Assembly: GCF_033115175.1 (NCBI RefSeq)
Contig: NC_084850.1
Span: 1,054,001-1,118,000, forward strand
Reading direction: 5' to 3'
Length of the DNA stretch: 64,000 nt
DNA from: Lepus europaeus
Lineage: Eukaryota > Chordata > Mammalia > Lagomorpha > Leporidae
Shown here: positions 1 through 10,262 of the stretch, in pieces
How positions within the stretch are numbered: position 1 is the first letter of the stretch
Layout of the letters: each line of letters opens with the position of its first letter
Position numbers and translations under genes: made by a program
Notes under the pieces: generated by a model
The model's database searches: none
Told to the model about the DNA's origin: nothing
The model's input: the letters and a program-made list of their open reading frames with translations, nothing else

Positions 1-1417
1 GCTGGGCTATGGGGAGCTGCATGTCCTCTTTCTCTTGGCCACTGAGCCTGTGTCCAGCTCGCAGGTGGACAGGGGTCCCCCTCCGAGAGGCCAGGCTGCA
101 TTGGAGGCTGGCCACGTGGGAAGGCTGGCTTGCGAGGCGTATAGAGGGGTGGGCGCAGCACAGGGACCTCTGGGACAGCCGCGCAGGAGCCCGGCAGCCT
201 GCCTGGCGGCCTCACCTGGGAGGCGGGCCCTTGCAGCCCGCGCCAGAGCCTTCCTTTGTATGAAAGGGGTCCCGCTCTCCTCCCCCTGCCTGAACTGCAT
301 CCTTGACGACTGTGCAGCCACGTACATGCCATTCACGGGGAGCCATGCAGAGCACCGGGCCCTTTCTTCCTGCCCAGCCTTTTGTTTTCCCAGGAGTTAA
401 TCATTGTCCCTTGGGCTGCTGTTTGCTTAGCTTCCCACGCACTTATCACTAATTCCAGCCTGGACTCTCCTAGGGGTGGCAGCGTGCAAATGTTCTCTCA
501 AGGCGCGTTCAAACACACCAGACATTCCAATGAGTTTGCCTTGAAGGAAATCTCTGCGGATAGAGCCTCTGACCTGCCCGGGGCACTCTGGCTGTCCCCA
601 GCCCCTCCCCCACCCCCAGCCCATGGACTCTGCAGGCAGAGCCTGGGGAAGCCCGCCCCCTCCGGCCGGAGCCCTCCGCTTTCAGGCAGTCCGCCTTGCC
701 TTTCTGCTCCACTTGTGGGAAGGTTAAAACAGGTATTCAAGGCGAGCTAAGCTGGCGGTCGGGAGCGTTAGCCACTCTGCGTGTCCTTCAGCTGTCCCTC
801 CCCTCTTGATCTCGCTTCCATTATCTATGGCAGGACAGGTTTGGATTGCGGTTACTGATTAATCCCTCACTTATTCATTCAACAGACATTTGTTTAGCAG
901 TGACTCTTAAGAAAACAGTTTATCATGGAAAAGTTCAAACGTAAACAGCAGTTGAGCGAAGAGTTAATGAGGCTCCATGAATCGATCAGCCAGGGTCAAC
1001 AATTCTCACTGCTTGCCCATATGGTTCTACCCCCAGCACCCCCACCCCCCCGCCCCGAGATGCACAGGCAGATGCCAAGCCGCATCCAGCAGGCGGTGGG
1101 CCCTGCCAGAGTTCCCAGCGCCTGCTCCTTGCACAACTGCTGTGCAACCTCCAAAGCCAGTGTGACATGGTCGTCACTGCCACCTGACTGCCAGAAATCG
1201 GCTTTGACCACAGAGTGCCCCGCTGTTTCCCAGAGTGTCCACCCGACTTGCCATGCTCGCCGAGGGTGCCCACATCCCTGTGAGAGATGCACCTGCTCTT
1301 CCCTGGACACTAGGGGCCATCTGCCCAGCACGTGCCCTTTCCACAGGGGTTCTTCCCGCCTTTTGCTGGAATGTTTTAAAAATGAACTTTTTTTTTTTTT
1401 CTGATCGAGGCAAAAAA

Positions 1418-1452
<35 letters not shown>

Positions 1453-2077
1453 AAATGAACTTTTGATTTTGGAATCCTGTTTGTTTTCCAGAAGTCGCAA
1501 AGCTAGTACAGAGAGTTCCCAGGATCCCTCCACACTTGGGTCTGGAGTGTTTGCAAGGAAATTCTAGATGGCATTGCCCAGAGGAGACTGAACGATGGGT
1601 TGCTAACAGCATTGGATGAAAACGACTTCCCTCACATCGGCTGCTACGCGGGTTCCCTGATGGTCACCAGCGTGTCGTGTTGAAGTGGGTTTATTCACAC
1701 TCAGGTGCCTTAATCAGCGTGCTTTCTCACTAGACACAGAGTTCCACGAGGCCAGGGCTCACTTCAGTGTCACCCGCAGCCGTAGCCCCAGCACCAGGTA
1801 CTCTACAGGTGCTGGCTAAAGGAAGACTGGAATTAGCCGGAGGCTGAGTGGTGTCTGCCGCATGGCTTGTGGGCAATGTGTGTGGGTCCTGAAGCGAGCC
1901 CCAACAGCTTCTCTCTCTTGTCCTCTATACAGATGTATGCACCGGCGCTCGCATGCTGGACCCGGGGCTGCTAAGGCGTGGGGCATTTCCCCGCTATCTG
2001 GCCTTCCGTCTGACTCTCAGCTTCCTGACCAGTGACACGGGTAGCCACAGGTCAGCTGCCATTCAAGAATGCATGCC
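1..2077. other. Intergenic, no gene seen
   Basis: GC-rich left edge, then mixed sequence. Diverged MIR/L2-type fragments are suggested at about 848-905 and 1,730-1,815, by strings resembling their TTCATTCAACA and gagggcagggct-type ends. An A-tract plus (GA)n insertion lies near 1,392-1,452. No gene supported. Confidence 0.6.
1426..1452. repeat. (GA)n microsatellite following an A tract
   Basis: A 15-base A run followed by GA dinucleotides. The block from about 1,392 is flanked by near-identical AAAATGAACTTTT copies, suggesting a small insertion. Confidence 0.8.
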
Positions 2078-2300
2078 CCATTTAAGAGGCAGAGAGAGAG
2101 AGAGAGAGGCCATCGGCTGGCTCTCTCTCTCTCTCTGAATGCTCACAGCAGCTAGGGCTGTGCCAGGCCAAAGCCAGGAGCCTGGAAGTCAGTCCAGGTG
2201 ACCCCCATGGGAGTCAGCACCCCTAGCACTTGAGCTGTCACCTGCTGCCTCCCGAGTGTGCATTAGCAGGAAGCTGGAGTTAGTAGCACGTGTCTGACAG
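2078..2300 (-). repeat. Degenerate lagomorph C-repeat SINE
   Basis: Reads as the reverse complement of a CSINE: AGAGGCAGAGAGAG tail side, CCAAAGCCAGGAGCC core, and CATTAGCAGGAAGCTGGA head side. Confidence 0.65.
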
Positions 2301-3289
2301 CGTGCTCCACCATCCCTTGCATTCCCCATAAGAAGCTGGATGGCAGTTTCTTGGCCAGAAGATGCCCGGATGGGGCTGAGCATGTGCCCGCCCACCAGAT
2401 GGTAGCAAGAGTCCCCAGCAGGTACTCCTCCAGGCCTCCTCAGGTGCCGCCTTTGTAGGATTCCCCAGTGACTTTTCACCCGGCAGTGTTAGTTCATTGC
2501 TTAGGGTGACAAGGTGGTGATCTGCCAATTCCATAGCTCTGTGAGGCAATGCGATGGTGAACTTTTTATGAGCTTTCCCTCATCAAGTATTTGCTCACCA
2601 CGGAAGACGGGTGACCCGGGGAAAAGCTGGGTAGCTCTGTGCACCTTGCATCCTTCTTTCTTTCTTTCTCTTCATCACCCTGCTGGGTCCTGGCTTCCGG
2701 AGGGCACCAGTCTGGAAGAGCGTGCCCACCTGGTCATATTTCACAGGCCAAGAACCGGAAACTCCAAGCAAGTTTCCCAGGTGGGTGGCAGGGACACAGT
2801 CTGCCTTAGTGGGAAGCTGGAGACCGGAGCTGGAACTGTTGTCTCAACACATGCAGAGTGCGGCCGCGTGCCAGGGGCTGGCCAGGCTCTCTGGATGCAG
2901 CGATTATGCCGGAGACTGCTGGTCAGTGGGTGTAGCCACGAACGTCCTTGCACACGTGCTGGGGTTCCCCCGCCCCCCTTGTTCGGCCCCTCCTCCATCC
3001 TTTTCCTCAGCTCCATTCCGTTGCAATGGCTGGAGCTCTGGCTATGGTTTTGGATCCTGGCCATGAATGCCACAGCCCAGGGATTAGGCAGCAGTGAGCC
3101 GTACTAGCCCTGCATAGTTTCACCTCTGGATTTATGAATGAATGAGACAGATAAATGTTGATCTTGGGTAGGCCAGCATTCTTATGAACTTTTTGTCATC
3201 TGTATAGCAAGTGAATGTCTAATTATTGCTGCAAAAATATCAATGAAAGAAAAAACAGGGCTACCCCCTCAACAAAAAACTGAGACACA

Positions 3290-3328
<39 letters not shown>

Positions 3329-3924
3329 GAAGAGGGAGAGAGAGAGGGAGAGAGAATGCGTTCATTCATCTTTGGTGAACATATCCAGATTCTTTCAATC
3401 AGAAAACCAAGAAAGAGGCTGTTTTTATGTTAGTGTGTGTGTGTGTGTGTTGTGGCATCTCAGAAGGAAAAAGTGGATCTTTGTTTCCATCAGTATCATC
3501 AACCACATGCTCCCAGTGACCTTTGGGATGAGAAAAACAACACAAACAGCTGCATGAAATGTTGTCACATCATCTTTCTAAAGGCACCAACGAGATGGTG
3601 AAAAACAAGGAAGGAAAGCAGGCATGCAGACAGGTAAGCAGAACCCTGAGGCCCCTGGCGACCTTGAGCTGCAGCTTTCATGGGCTTCTGGATGTGGACA
3701 CAGACGGCAAAGGCCCGGCCTTGCAAAACAGGAAACGGCCTCTCCCACCCTCTGTGCGAGACTGGACCTGTCAGAGAGGACAGCGCTGTTGTCAGGATGA
3801 CTTGGGAATGCGGATGGCTGCTTCCCACCCCCGATCCCAGCGAGAGTCGCTGCTTTCCAAGCCTGGGAAGGGCACACGTCTGCCTGAGTGGCTGCCCACA
3901 CAGCTGGGATGTACCACACTCTAG
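2301..3924. other. Intergenic, unique, no gene seen
   Basis: No recognised gene. Contains a compound (CA)n-(GA)n microsatellite and a (GT)n tract, listed separately. Confidence 0.6.
3283..3357. repeat. Compound (CA)n-(GA)n microsatellite
   Basis: About 12 CA units run directly into interrupted GA/GGGA units. A (GT)n tract follows at 3,434-3,450. Confidence 0.85.
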
Positions 3925-4110
3925 GAATGAAAACGCCCGTGTCCCACATCAGACCCCGCCTCTGCCCCTCATTCCAGCTCCCTGCTAATGGGTACCCTGG
4001 GAGGCAGCAGGTGGTGGCTCAAGTACCTGGGTTCCTGGTTGCCATGTAGGGGCCAGTCAGGAGCTCCTGGCTCCTGGCTTCCACCCCGACCCAGTCCTGG
4101 CCATTGCAGG
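3925..4110 (+). repeat. Degenerate C-repeat SINE fragment
   Basis: Plus-strand CSINE core strings are visible: CCAGCTCCCTGCTAATG, GAGCTCCTGGCTCCTGGCTT and CCTGGCCATTGCAGG. The head and tail are eroded. Confidence 0.6.
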
Positions 4111-5144
4111 CTTATGGGAAGTATGCCAGTGATGGGAGTTCTGGGTGTCTGGGTGCAAGTGCCGACAGACACCTGGCACAAGGCAGAGCCAGGGCTCACG
4201 CAGTCCCATCAGGAAGTGTTGAGAAGGAAAAATACCCAGCCCCAAATTCCAGACCCACAAGCCAAAAAGGGAACAGCACCCTGTAGGTGCAGGTCAGCTG
4301 AGTAAACCCCTCAGGCTGCAGTGATGGACGGCCCAGGCCCAGCGTGCGGAATCAGTTTCGAGAAAGGAAAAAGAGGGCATGGAGCGTATCAGACAGGGCA
4401 GGGTCTGCCGGAAGCAGCCACGCGTGTGTAGTTCTAAAAGTGGACAACAAGGGGATGGGATTTAAAAACGAAACAAAGGACTCCTGCTTTGGGGGAATGA
4501 GAAAGCCGGCCCCTCATGCCTGCTTCCTAATGAGTACAGGCTGGGAGAAAGAAGCCGTCTGCTTCAGGGCAGGGGAGGGCAGTGACCAAGGAGGATCGCC
4601 AGGCTCCGACCCAGAGACTGACAAGGACGGGGCGCTGTGTGTGTGGCAGGGAAGGCGAGGCCAGTGCTCCGAGCTGCAGCGTAGCCTCTGGGATTGTTTG
4701 AAGATTCTCGGAGGAGCGGGTCTCACGCAGTACAGGGCTTTTGACAGCTACCTGGGGTGGACAGACGCCCGAACTGAGGACCTGCCAAGAGACCACCCTG
4801 CTGACTCTGCCTCACCTTGGTTGGGACCCACAGGAGGCCCTAGGCCCGCAGCGAGCACTCCATCCTCCCAGGTCTGAAGCTGGATTCCGGTGACAGGTTG
4901 CTAGTGTCCGCAGAAGCTGCCAGAGTCAAGTGGGCTCTTCCTGGAGGAAGAGAGCATCATCTGTGTCTGTAACTGGAAACCGAGGGAAAGAGGCAAGAAA
5001 GAACGGGGCGCAAACTGGGAGCGAATGTTGAATCGCAGCTTAGAGAAGGCTGAGAAACGCCCGCCCGCGGTGCAGCAGAGGTGAAGGGGAAATGCGCATT
5101 TACGTACACCAAGGTAAAATGGCTGAAGTGGAATTGTTTAACCA
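4111..5144. other. Intergenic, unique, no gene seen
   Basis: Mixed-composition unique sequence. I see nothing in it that supports a gene. Confidence 0.6.
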
Positions 5145-5512
5145 TGAAAGGCTGAAAGCTCCCCTTTTGAGATCTGGTACAAGATAAGGTTACTGGCTAA
5201 CACCAACTCTGTTTGACATTGTACTTGAGTTCCTGGCCAGTGCAGTAAAGCAAGGAAAAAATTTAAAAAAGATTCAGAAGTTATTAGCAGACAGTGTAAT
5301 TATTCAAAATAATATGGAAATTTAGCAAGGTTTCTGGATACAGAATCAACATATAAAAACCAACAGAAATAGAAGGTTTAAATTAAAGGAAGATAGCATT
5401 TACAATAGTAGAAAATATGACTATCTAGGAATAAGTCTAATAAATGTATGAAGATCATTAGGTAGAAATCAGTAATACGTTGAAAGACATTGAAAGAAAG
5501 ATTAAAAACAAT
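5145..5512 (+). mobile_element. Old LINE-1 ORF2 fragment A
   Basis: Sense-strand L1 ORF2 text (the GATCTGGTACAAGATAAGG region and the following ACAGAATCAACATATAAAAA region), with many stops and indels. It is interrupted at 5,523 by a C-repeat. Confidence 0.75.
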
Positions 5513-5522
5513 TCAAATACCA

Positions 5523-5836
5523 GAGCAGGCGCTGTGGCTCAGCAGATTAAAGCCCCAGCCTGCAGCTGGCATCCCATATGGGCATTGGTTAGAGTCCCGG
5601 CTGCTCCACTTCTGATCCAGCTCCCTGCTAATGTGCCTGGGAAAGCAGCAGAGGATGGTCCAAGTGCTTGGGCCTCGGCACCCACATGGAAGACCTGGAA
5701 GAAGCTTCTGGTTCAGTCCTGGCTGTTGTGGCCATTTGGGTAGTGAACCAGTGGATGGAAGATTTTTCTTTGTTCTCTCTCTCTGTAATCTGCCTTTTAA
5801 ATGAATAAATTTAAAAGTCTAAAAAAAAAAACAGTA
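5523..5836 (+). repeat. C-repeat SINE inserted beside the L1 fragment
   Basis: Complete CSINE from GCAGGCGCTGTGGCTCAGCA to an A-rich tail, flanked by CAAATACCA duplications at 5,514-5,522 and 5,837-5,845. Confidence 0.92.
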
Positions 5837-5939
5837 CAAATACCATAAACATGGTCTATAGATAAGGACACATTACCTTTTCCTTTTACCTTTTGAAAAA
5901 ATACAATTTCAGATTTACAGAAGGGTCCCAAGAACAGTA

Positions 5940-7473
5940 GAAACAGATGAAATGGGACAGGTTCAATTTGATAAAGGACCTCTATGAAAAAGCCAACACT
6001 GTACTTAATGCTGGAAGACTGAAAGCTCTCCCCGTCAGATGAGGAACAAGACGAAGATGTCTGCTCTCAGTGCTTCTGACCAATACGCGACTGGAGGTTT
6101 CAGCCAGAGCAATTAGGCAAGAAAAAGGAATAAAAGGGAAGGGAGAGGTAAACCTATCTCTGTTCACAGATGCCATGATCTTATGTGCAGGAAATCCTAA
6201 GGAGTCCACACAAAATGGTTAGAAAAAATAAACAAGTTCAACAACGCTGCAGGGGACAAGGTCAGCAGACAAAAACCAATCATATTTCCACAAACGAGCA
6301 ATGAACAATCCAAAATAAAATTAAGAAAATTGTTCTATTGACAATAGCATAAAAAAGGAATACAATTTTAAAAAGGGTAAGACTTGTACAATAATATATT
6401 GTTGGAAAGTATTAAAGAAGATATAAGAAGACATTAAAGAAGATATCCTATGTCCATAGATCAAAAGACTGAATACTATTAAGATGGCAATACCTTCCTA
6501 ATTAATTTACAGATTCAGTTGAATCCCTATCAAAATTCTATCTGGCTTTCTTTTTTTTTTTCAGAAACTGAAAAGCTGATCTCAAAATTCATATGGAAAT
6601 ACAAGGGAAATACAAGAGTAGGTAAAACAATCTTGGAAAAGAAGAACAAAGTTGGAGGACTCACACTTCCTAGTTTCAAAACTGACTACAGTAATTGAGA
6701 CTGTGCAGTTATGGGTATGAGGATAAACTTGCAGATCCCATTCATGTATGGTCATGATTTTTGACATGAATTCCAAGACCATTCAATGCAGAAAAAATAG
6801 TCACTTTAAGCAAACAGTACTGGGACAACAGGTTATCTACTTACAAAAGAATAAACTAGACCCTAGCTCATACCATATAAAAAAATGAACTCAAAATGGA
6901 CCGTAGACCTAAATGTAAGCATTAAAATTACAGAAGTCTAGAATACAGTTGCAAATCTTCATGATCTGGGAGGAGGCAACAGTTACTTAGATATGATGCC
7001 AAAAGTATAAGTGACAAAGATGAAATTGATAAATTGAGCTTCATCTAAGTTAAACATTCTGTGTTCCAATGGACACTATCAAGAAAGCGAAGAGACAACC
7101 AACAGAGAGAAATGACTGTGACTGACAAATCATATATAAGATAAGGGATTTGTGTCTAGAATATACAAAAACCTTCACAATCTCTCAATAAAAAGACAAA
7201 TTACCCATTTTTTTAAATAAGCGAAGAATTTGAACAAATTATTCTCCAAATACGACGTACAAGTGGCAAATGAAGAGATGCTCAATGTCACTGCTTATCA
7301 GGGAAACACAAGTCAGAACCACCACAGGACACTACTTCACAGTCACTAAGATGGCTATATAAGAAAGACAATGGCAAATGTTGGTGAGGATGTAGGGAAG
7401 TTAAAACCCCCTATATTGGTGATGGGAGTGTAAAGTGATGCAACTGCACTGGAAAAATTGGCAGTTTAAAATT
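5940..7473 (+). mobile_element. Old LINE-1 ORF2/3' fragment B
   Basis: Decayed L1 in sense orientation running from the reverse transcriptase region to the 3' part of ORF2, with many stops. It again starts with the segment found in fragment A. It is split by a C-repeat at 7,484 and resumes at 7,825-7,915, ending in 3' UTR-like text. Confidence 0.8.
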
Positions 7474-7483
7474 GTTACACAGT

Positions 7484-7814
7484 GGCTAGCGCTGAGGCAT
7501 AGTGGACTGAGCCTTCTCCCGTGGTGCCAGCATCCCATATGGGCATTGGTTCTAGTTCCGGCTGCTCCACTTCCAGTCCAGCTCTCTGTTATGACCTGGG
7601 AAAGCAGTGGAAGATGGCCCAAGGCCTTGGGTCCCTACACGCACATGGGAGACCTGGAAGAAGCTCCTGGCTCCTGGCTTTGGATCAGCTCAGCTCAGCT
7701 CCAGCCATTCTGACCATCTGGGGACTGAACCAGGAGATGGACTATCTCTTTCTGCCCCTCCCTCTCTCTCTCTAACTCGACCTCTCAAATAAATAAATAA
7801 AATCTTTTTAAAAA
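7484..7814 (+). repeat. C-repeat SINE inserted in LINE-1
   Basis: CSINE with head, core and AAATAAATAAATAAAATC tail. Perfect 10-base target duplication GTTACACAGT at 7,474-7,483 and 7,815-7,824. Confidence 0.94.
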
Positions 7815-7824
7815 GTTACACAGT

Positions 7825-7915
7825 TACCTTATGATCCTACAATTTCACTTATAGGTATACCTAATAGATGAATTTGTATGGCATGTGAATTATATCTCAA
7901 TGTAGCTGTTTAAAA
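7825..7915 (+). mobile_element. 3' end of LINE-1 fragment B
   Basis: Continues the L1 after the SINE and ends in GTGAATTATATCTCAATGTA-type 3' UTR text. Confidence 0.7.
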
Positions 7916-8229
7916 AAGAATTCCTTCCATAACCTTCCTCTATATTCTTCAAATACTGACATTTTGCTGTATTTGCTTTATTCTTGTGCCTATGAATACA
8001 CACACACACTCAGTTCCTGAAATTTTGGAGCTGATGGAGACAGTATGTTTATTTATCTCTAAGTATTTCAGTATCTATTTCCTAAAAACAAGGGTTCTTC
8101 TCTTATATAACCATTAGCGTAGTTATCAAAATCAGGACATTCACATTGATGCTATAATCTACAGATCTTCCTCAGTTTGCCAATTGTTCCAATCAGAGGA
8201 GAAGCATCTCCTTAAATCTGACATTTTTC
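7916..8229. mobile_element. Old interspersed repeat, part 1 (family unassigned)
   Basis: AT-rich text continuing past two C-repeats to about 9,560 (for example ATTAGCGTAGTTATCAAAAT, GAGCTTCATTCTCTCGTG and TTTTTAGTGGATAATGGTAC). It resembles a widespread old mammalian repeat, possibly an L1-type 3' region. I cannot name the family. Confidence 0.45.
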
Positions 8230-8243
8230 AAGAGCTCAGGCTT

Positions 8244-8571
8244 GGGGCCAGTGTTGTGATGTAGCGGGTAAAGCCTCCACCTATGACACCGCCATCCCAA
8301 ATGGGTGCCCATTCAAGTCCTGGCTGCTCCGCTTCTGATCGAGCTCTCTGCTAATGGTCCAGGAAAACAGTAGAAGATGGCTCAAGTGCTTGGGCCCCTG
8401 CACCCACATGGGGGACCTGGAGGAAGCTCCTGGCTCCTGGCTTTGGTCTGATCCAGCCCTGGCTATTGGAGCCCTTTGAGGAGTGAAACAGCGGATGGAA
8501 GACCTCTGTCTCTCTCTGTCTCTCTCCACTCTCTCTCTGCAACTCTGACTTTCAATTAAATCTTTTTTTTT
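8244..8571 (+). repeat. C-repeat SINE with target duplication
   Basis: Full CSINE. The flanks AAGAGCTCAGGCT (8,230-8,242) and AAGAGCTCAAGCT (8,573-8,585) are near-identical target-site duplications. Confidence 0.93.
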
Positions 8572-8585
8572 AAAGAGCTCAAGCT

Positions 8586-8858
8586 AGTTATTTTGTAGCC
8601 TGTCATTCTTGGAGCTTCATTCTCTCGTGTTTTAATTCAAGCTTTGCACTCTTGGTAGGAATAGCATAGAAGTGTTATGTCCTTCTCAGTACCTCATATC
8701 AGGAGGCCTGCAATGGCAGCTCCATTTGTCCTGTTCCTGGGGACGGCAGAATACTAGTACACTCTTAAAGTGTCTCCTCACAATGAGAAAATAGTAGCAA
8801 CTTAACAGTAGAGACACCGGTGGACCCCATGTTAACCAACTGATCAAAATTGCCAACT
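8586..8858. mobile_element. Old interspersed repeat, part 2
   Basis: Continuation of the element interrupted by the 8,244-8,571 SINE. The two flanks share the duplicated target and the same AT-rich repeat character. Confidence 0.45.
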
Positions 8859-8965
8859 TGAGTGGCGTAGTGGGTAAAGCTGCTGCCTGCGGTGCTGGCA
8901 TCCCATATGGGTGCTGGTTCGAGTTCTGGCTGCTCCACTTCTGATGCAGCTCTCTGCCATGTATG
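8859..8965 (+). repeat. Partial C-repeat, head half
   Basis: Plus-strand CSINE head (GGTGCTGGCATCCCATATGG and GTTCGAGTTCTGGCTGCTCC) broken off at GCTCTCTGCCATG. Confidence 0.85.
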
Positions 8966-8971
8966 ACAATT

Positions 8972-9176
8972 AAAAAAAAAGATTTATTTATTTGAAAGGC
9001 AGAATTACAGAGAGACACAGGCAGAGGTCTTCCATCAGCTGGTTCACTTCCCAATGGCTCCAATGGCCGGAGCTGCGTTGATCTGAAGCCAGGAGCCAGG
9101 AGCTTCTTTCGGGTCTCCAAGGCTCATTCAGGGGCCCAAGCACTTGGGCCATCTTCTACTGCTTTCCCAGACAGAG
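8972..9176 (-). repeat. Partial C-repeat, tail and core half
   Basis: Starts with an A-rich GATTTATTTATTTGAAAGGC tail complement and ends at CTGCTTTCCCAG. It lies in inverted orientation against the preceding plus-strand fragment. Confidence 0.85.
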
Positions 9177-9964
9177 ATCCATAGCATCCCTAATTCATTT
9201 TTAGTGGATAATGGTACTTGGAGACCTACTTGGAAATCTCTCTCTCATCTCTTATTCAGAGATGTAGATGTACGTATTCCTCTCCCCCCTCCCCATCACC
9301 ATCAGTTCCCACTGGCTCCTCTAATTCTAAGCTAACACTGTGAGGTTCATTCTTGCCTTCTTCTCACTCACATATTTGCAACTTCTCTCTCACTGTAGGT
9401 TCTCTGAAGCTGGAATGCTCGCCGCCTCCTGTTTGTGCTGAGAGCACACGTTTGTGTGATTTCGTTTGCAGGTTACGCAGAGTTCCGGGTTTACGTGGCT
9501 GCCATCCCCTTGACTTCCTGGATTCTTTTGGAACATGCCGCTCCTTCCCAGTTGGTTCTATAGGCTGGGTGTAGTTGTAATCTAAACAGCACTTTTACTT
9601 AAACTTGGCTGGAAAAGCAAATGGGCACAGATAAGACACCCAGACAGAAGGAGGAGCTGGCACGTGGGCAATCTACACAAATTATTTCAGAGAAATACTG
9701 AAATCCGTCACAGATGGACAAACTGACCAACGGGACAGAAGATCTACACCAAAGCAGGCACTGCGGGTCAACGAGGGGAGACGTTTTTTCTGCAAATCAC
9801 AGTGTCTGCAGCAGCACGCTCAGTGAAGAGCTTTGGGACGAAGTCAAGCTGAAAAGGTAAAACTAAAAAAATAACGGAACACGCCGTTTGACAATGCAGT
9901 CAAAGGTGGCGAGCATAGAAAAACCTAAGAGTGGTAAATGCAAAAATTCAAGAAAGAGGTCATG
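9177..9964. other. Intergenic; repeat remnant then unique sequence
   Basis: The first 380 bases continue the unassigned old repeat. From about 9,570 the sequence is unique. No gene seen. Confidence 0.5.
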
Positions 9965-10262
9965 GTGTGCATGTTTAGATGTGGGTGGCTAGGACAGCCA
10001 CATCTTACATCGGACTGCCTGGGTTTGAGTGCCTGCTCCAGCTCCTGGTTCCAGCTTCCCACCAGTGTTTCCCACCAGTGCAGGCCCTGAGAGGCAGCCG
10101 TGATGGCTGGGAGACTTGGATTGAGCTCTGGGCTCCCGGCTTTAGCCCTGGCCAAGCCCCAGCCCCAGCCCCAGCCATTACTGGCATTTGGGGGAGTGAA
10201 GCAGTCTACAGGAGCTCTATCTTCCCCTCTCTCTGTCCTTCTGCCTCTCAAATAAAATTAAG
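9965..10262 (+). repeat. Diverged C-repeat SINE
   Basis: Core strings such as CCTGGGTTTGAGTGCC, CTGGCCAAGCCCCAGCCCC and TCTCAAATAAAATTAAGAAA on the plus strand. Strongly diverged. Confidence 0.75.
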
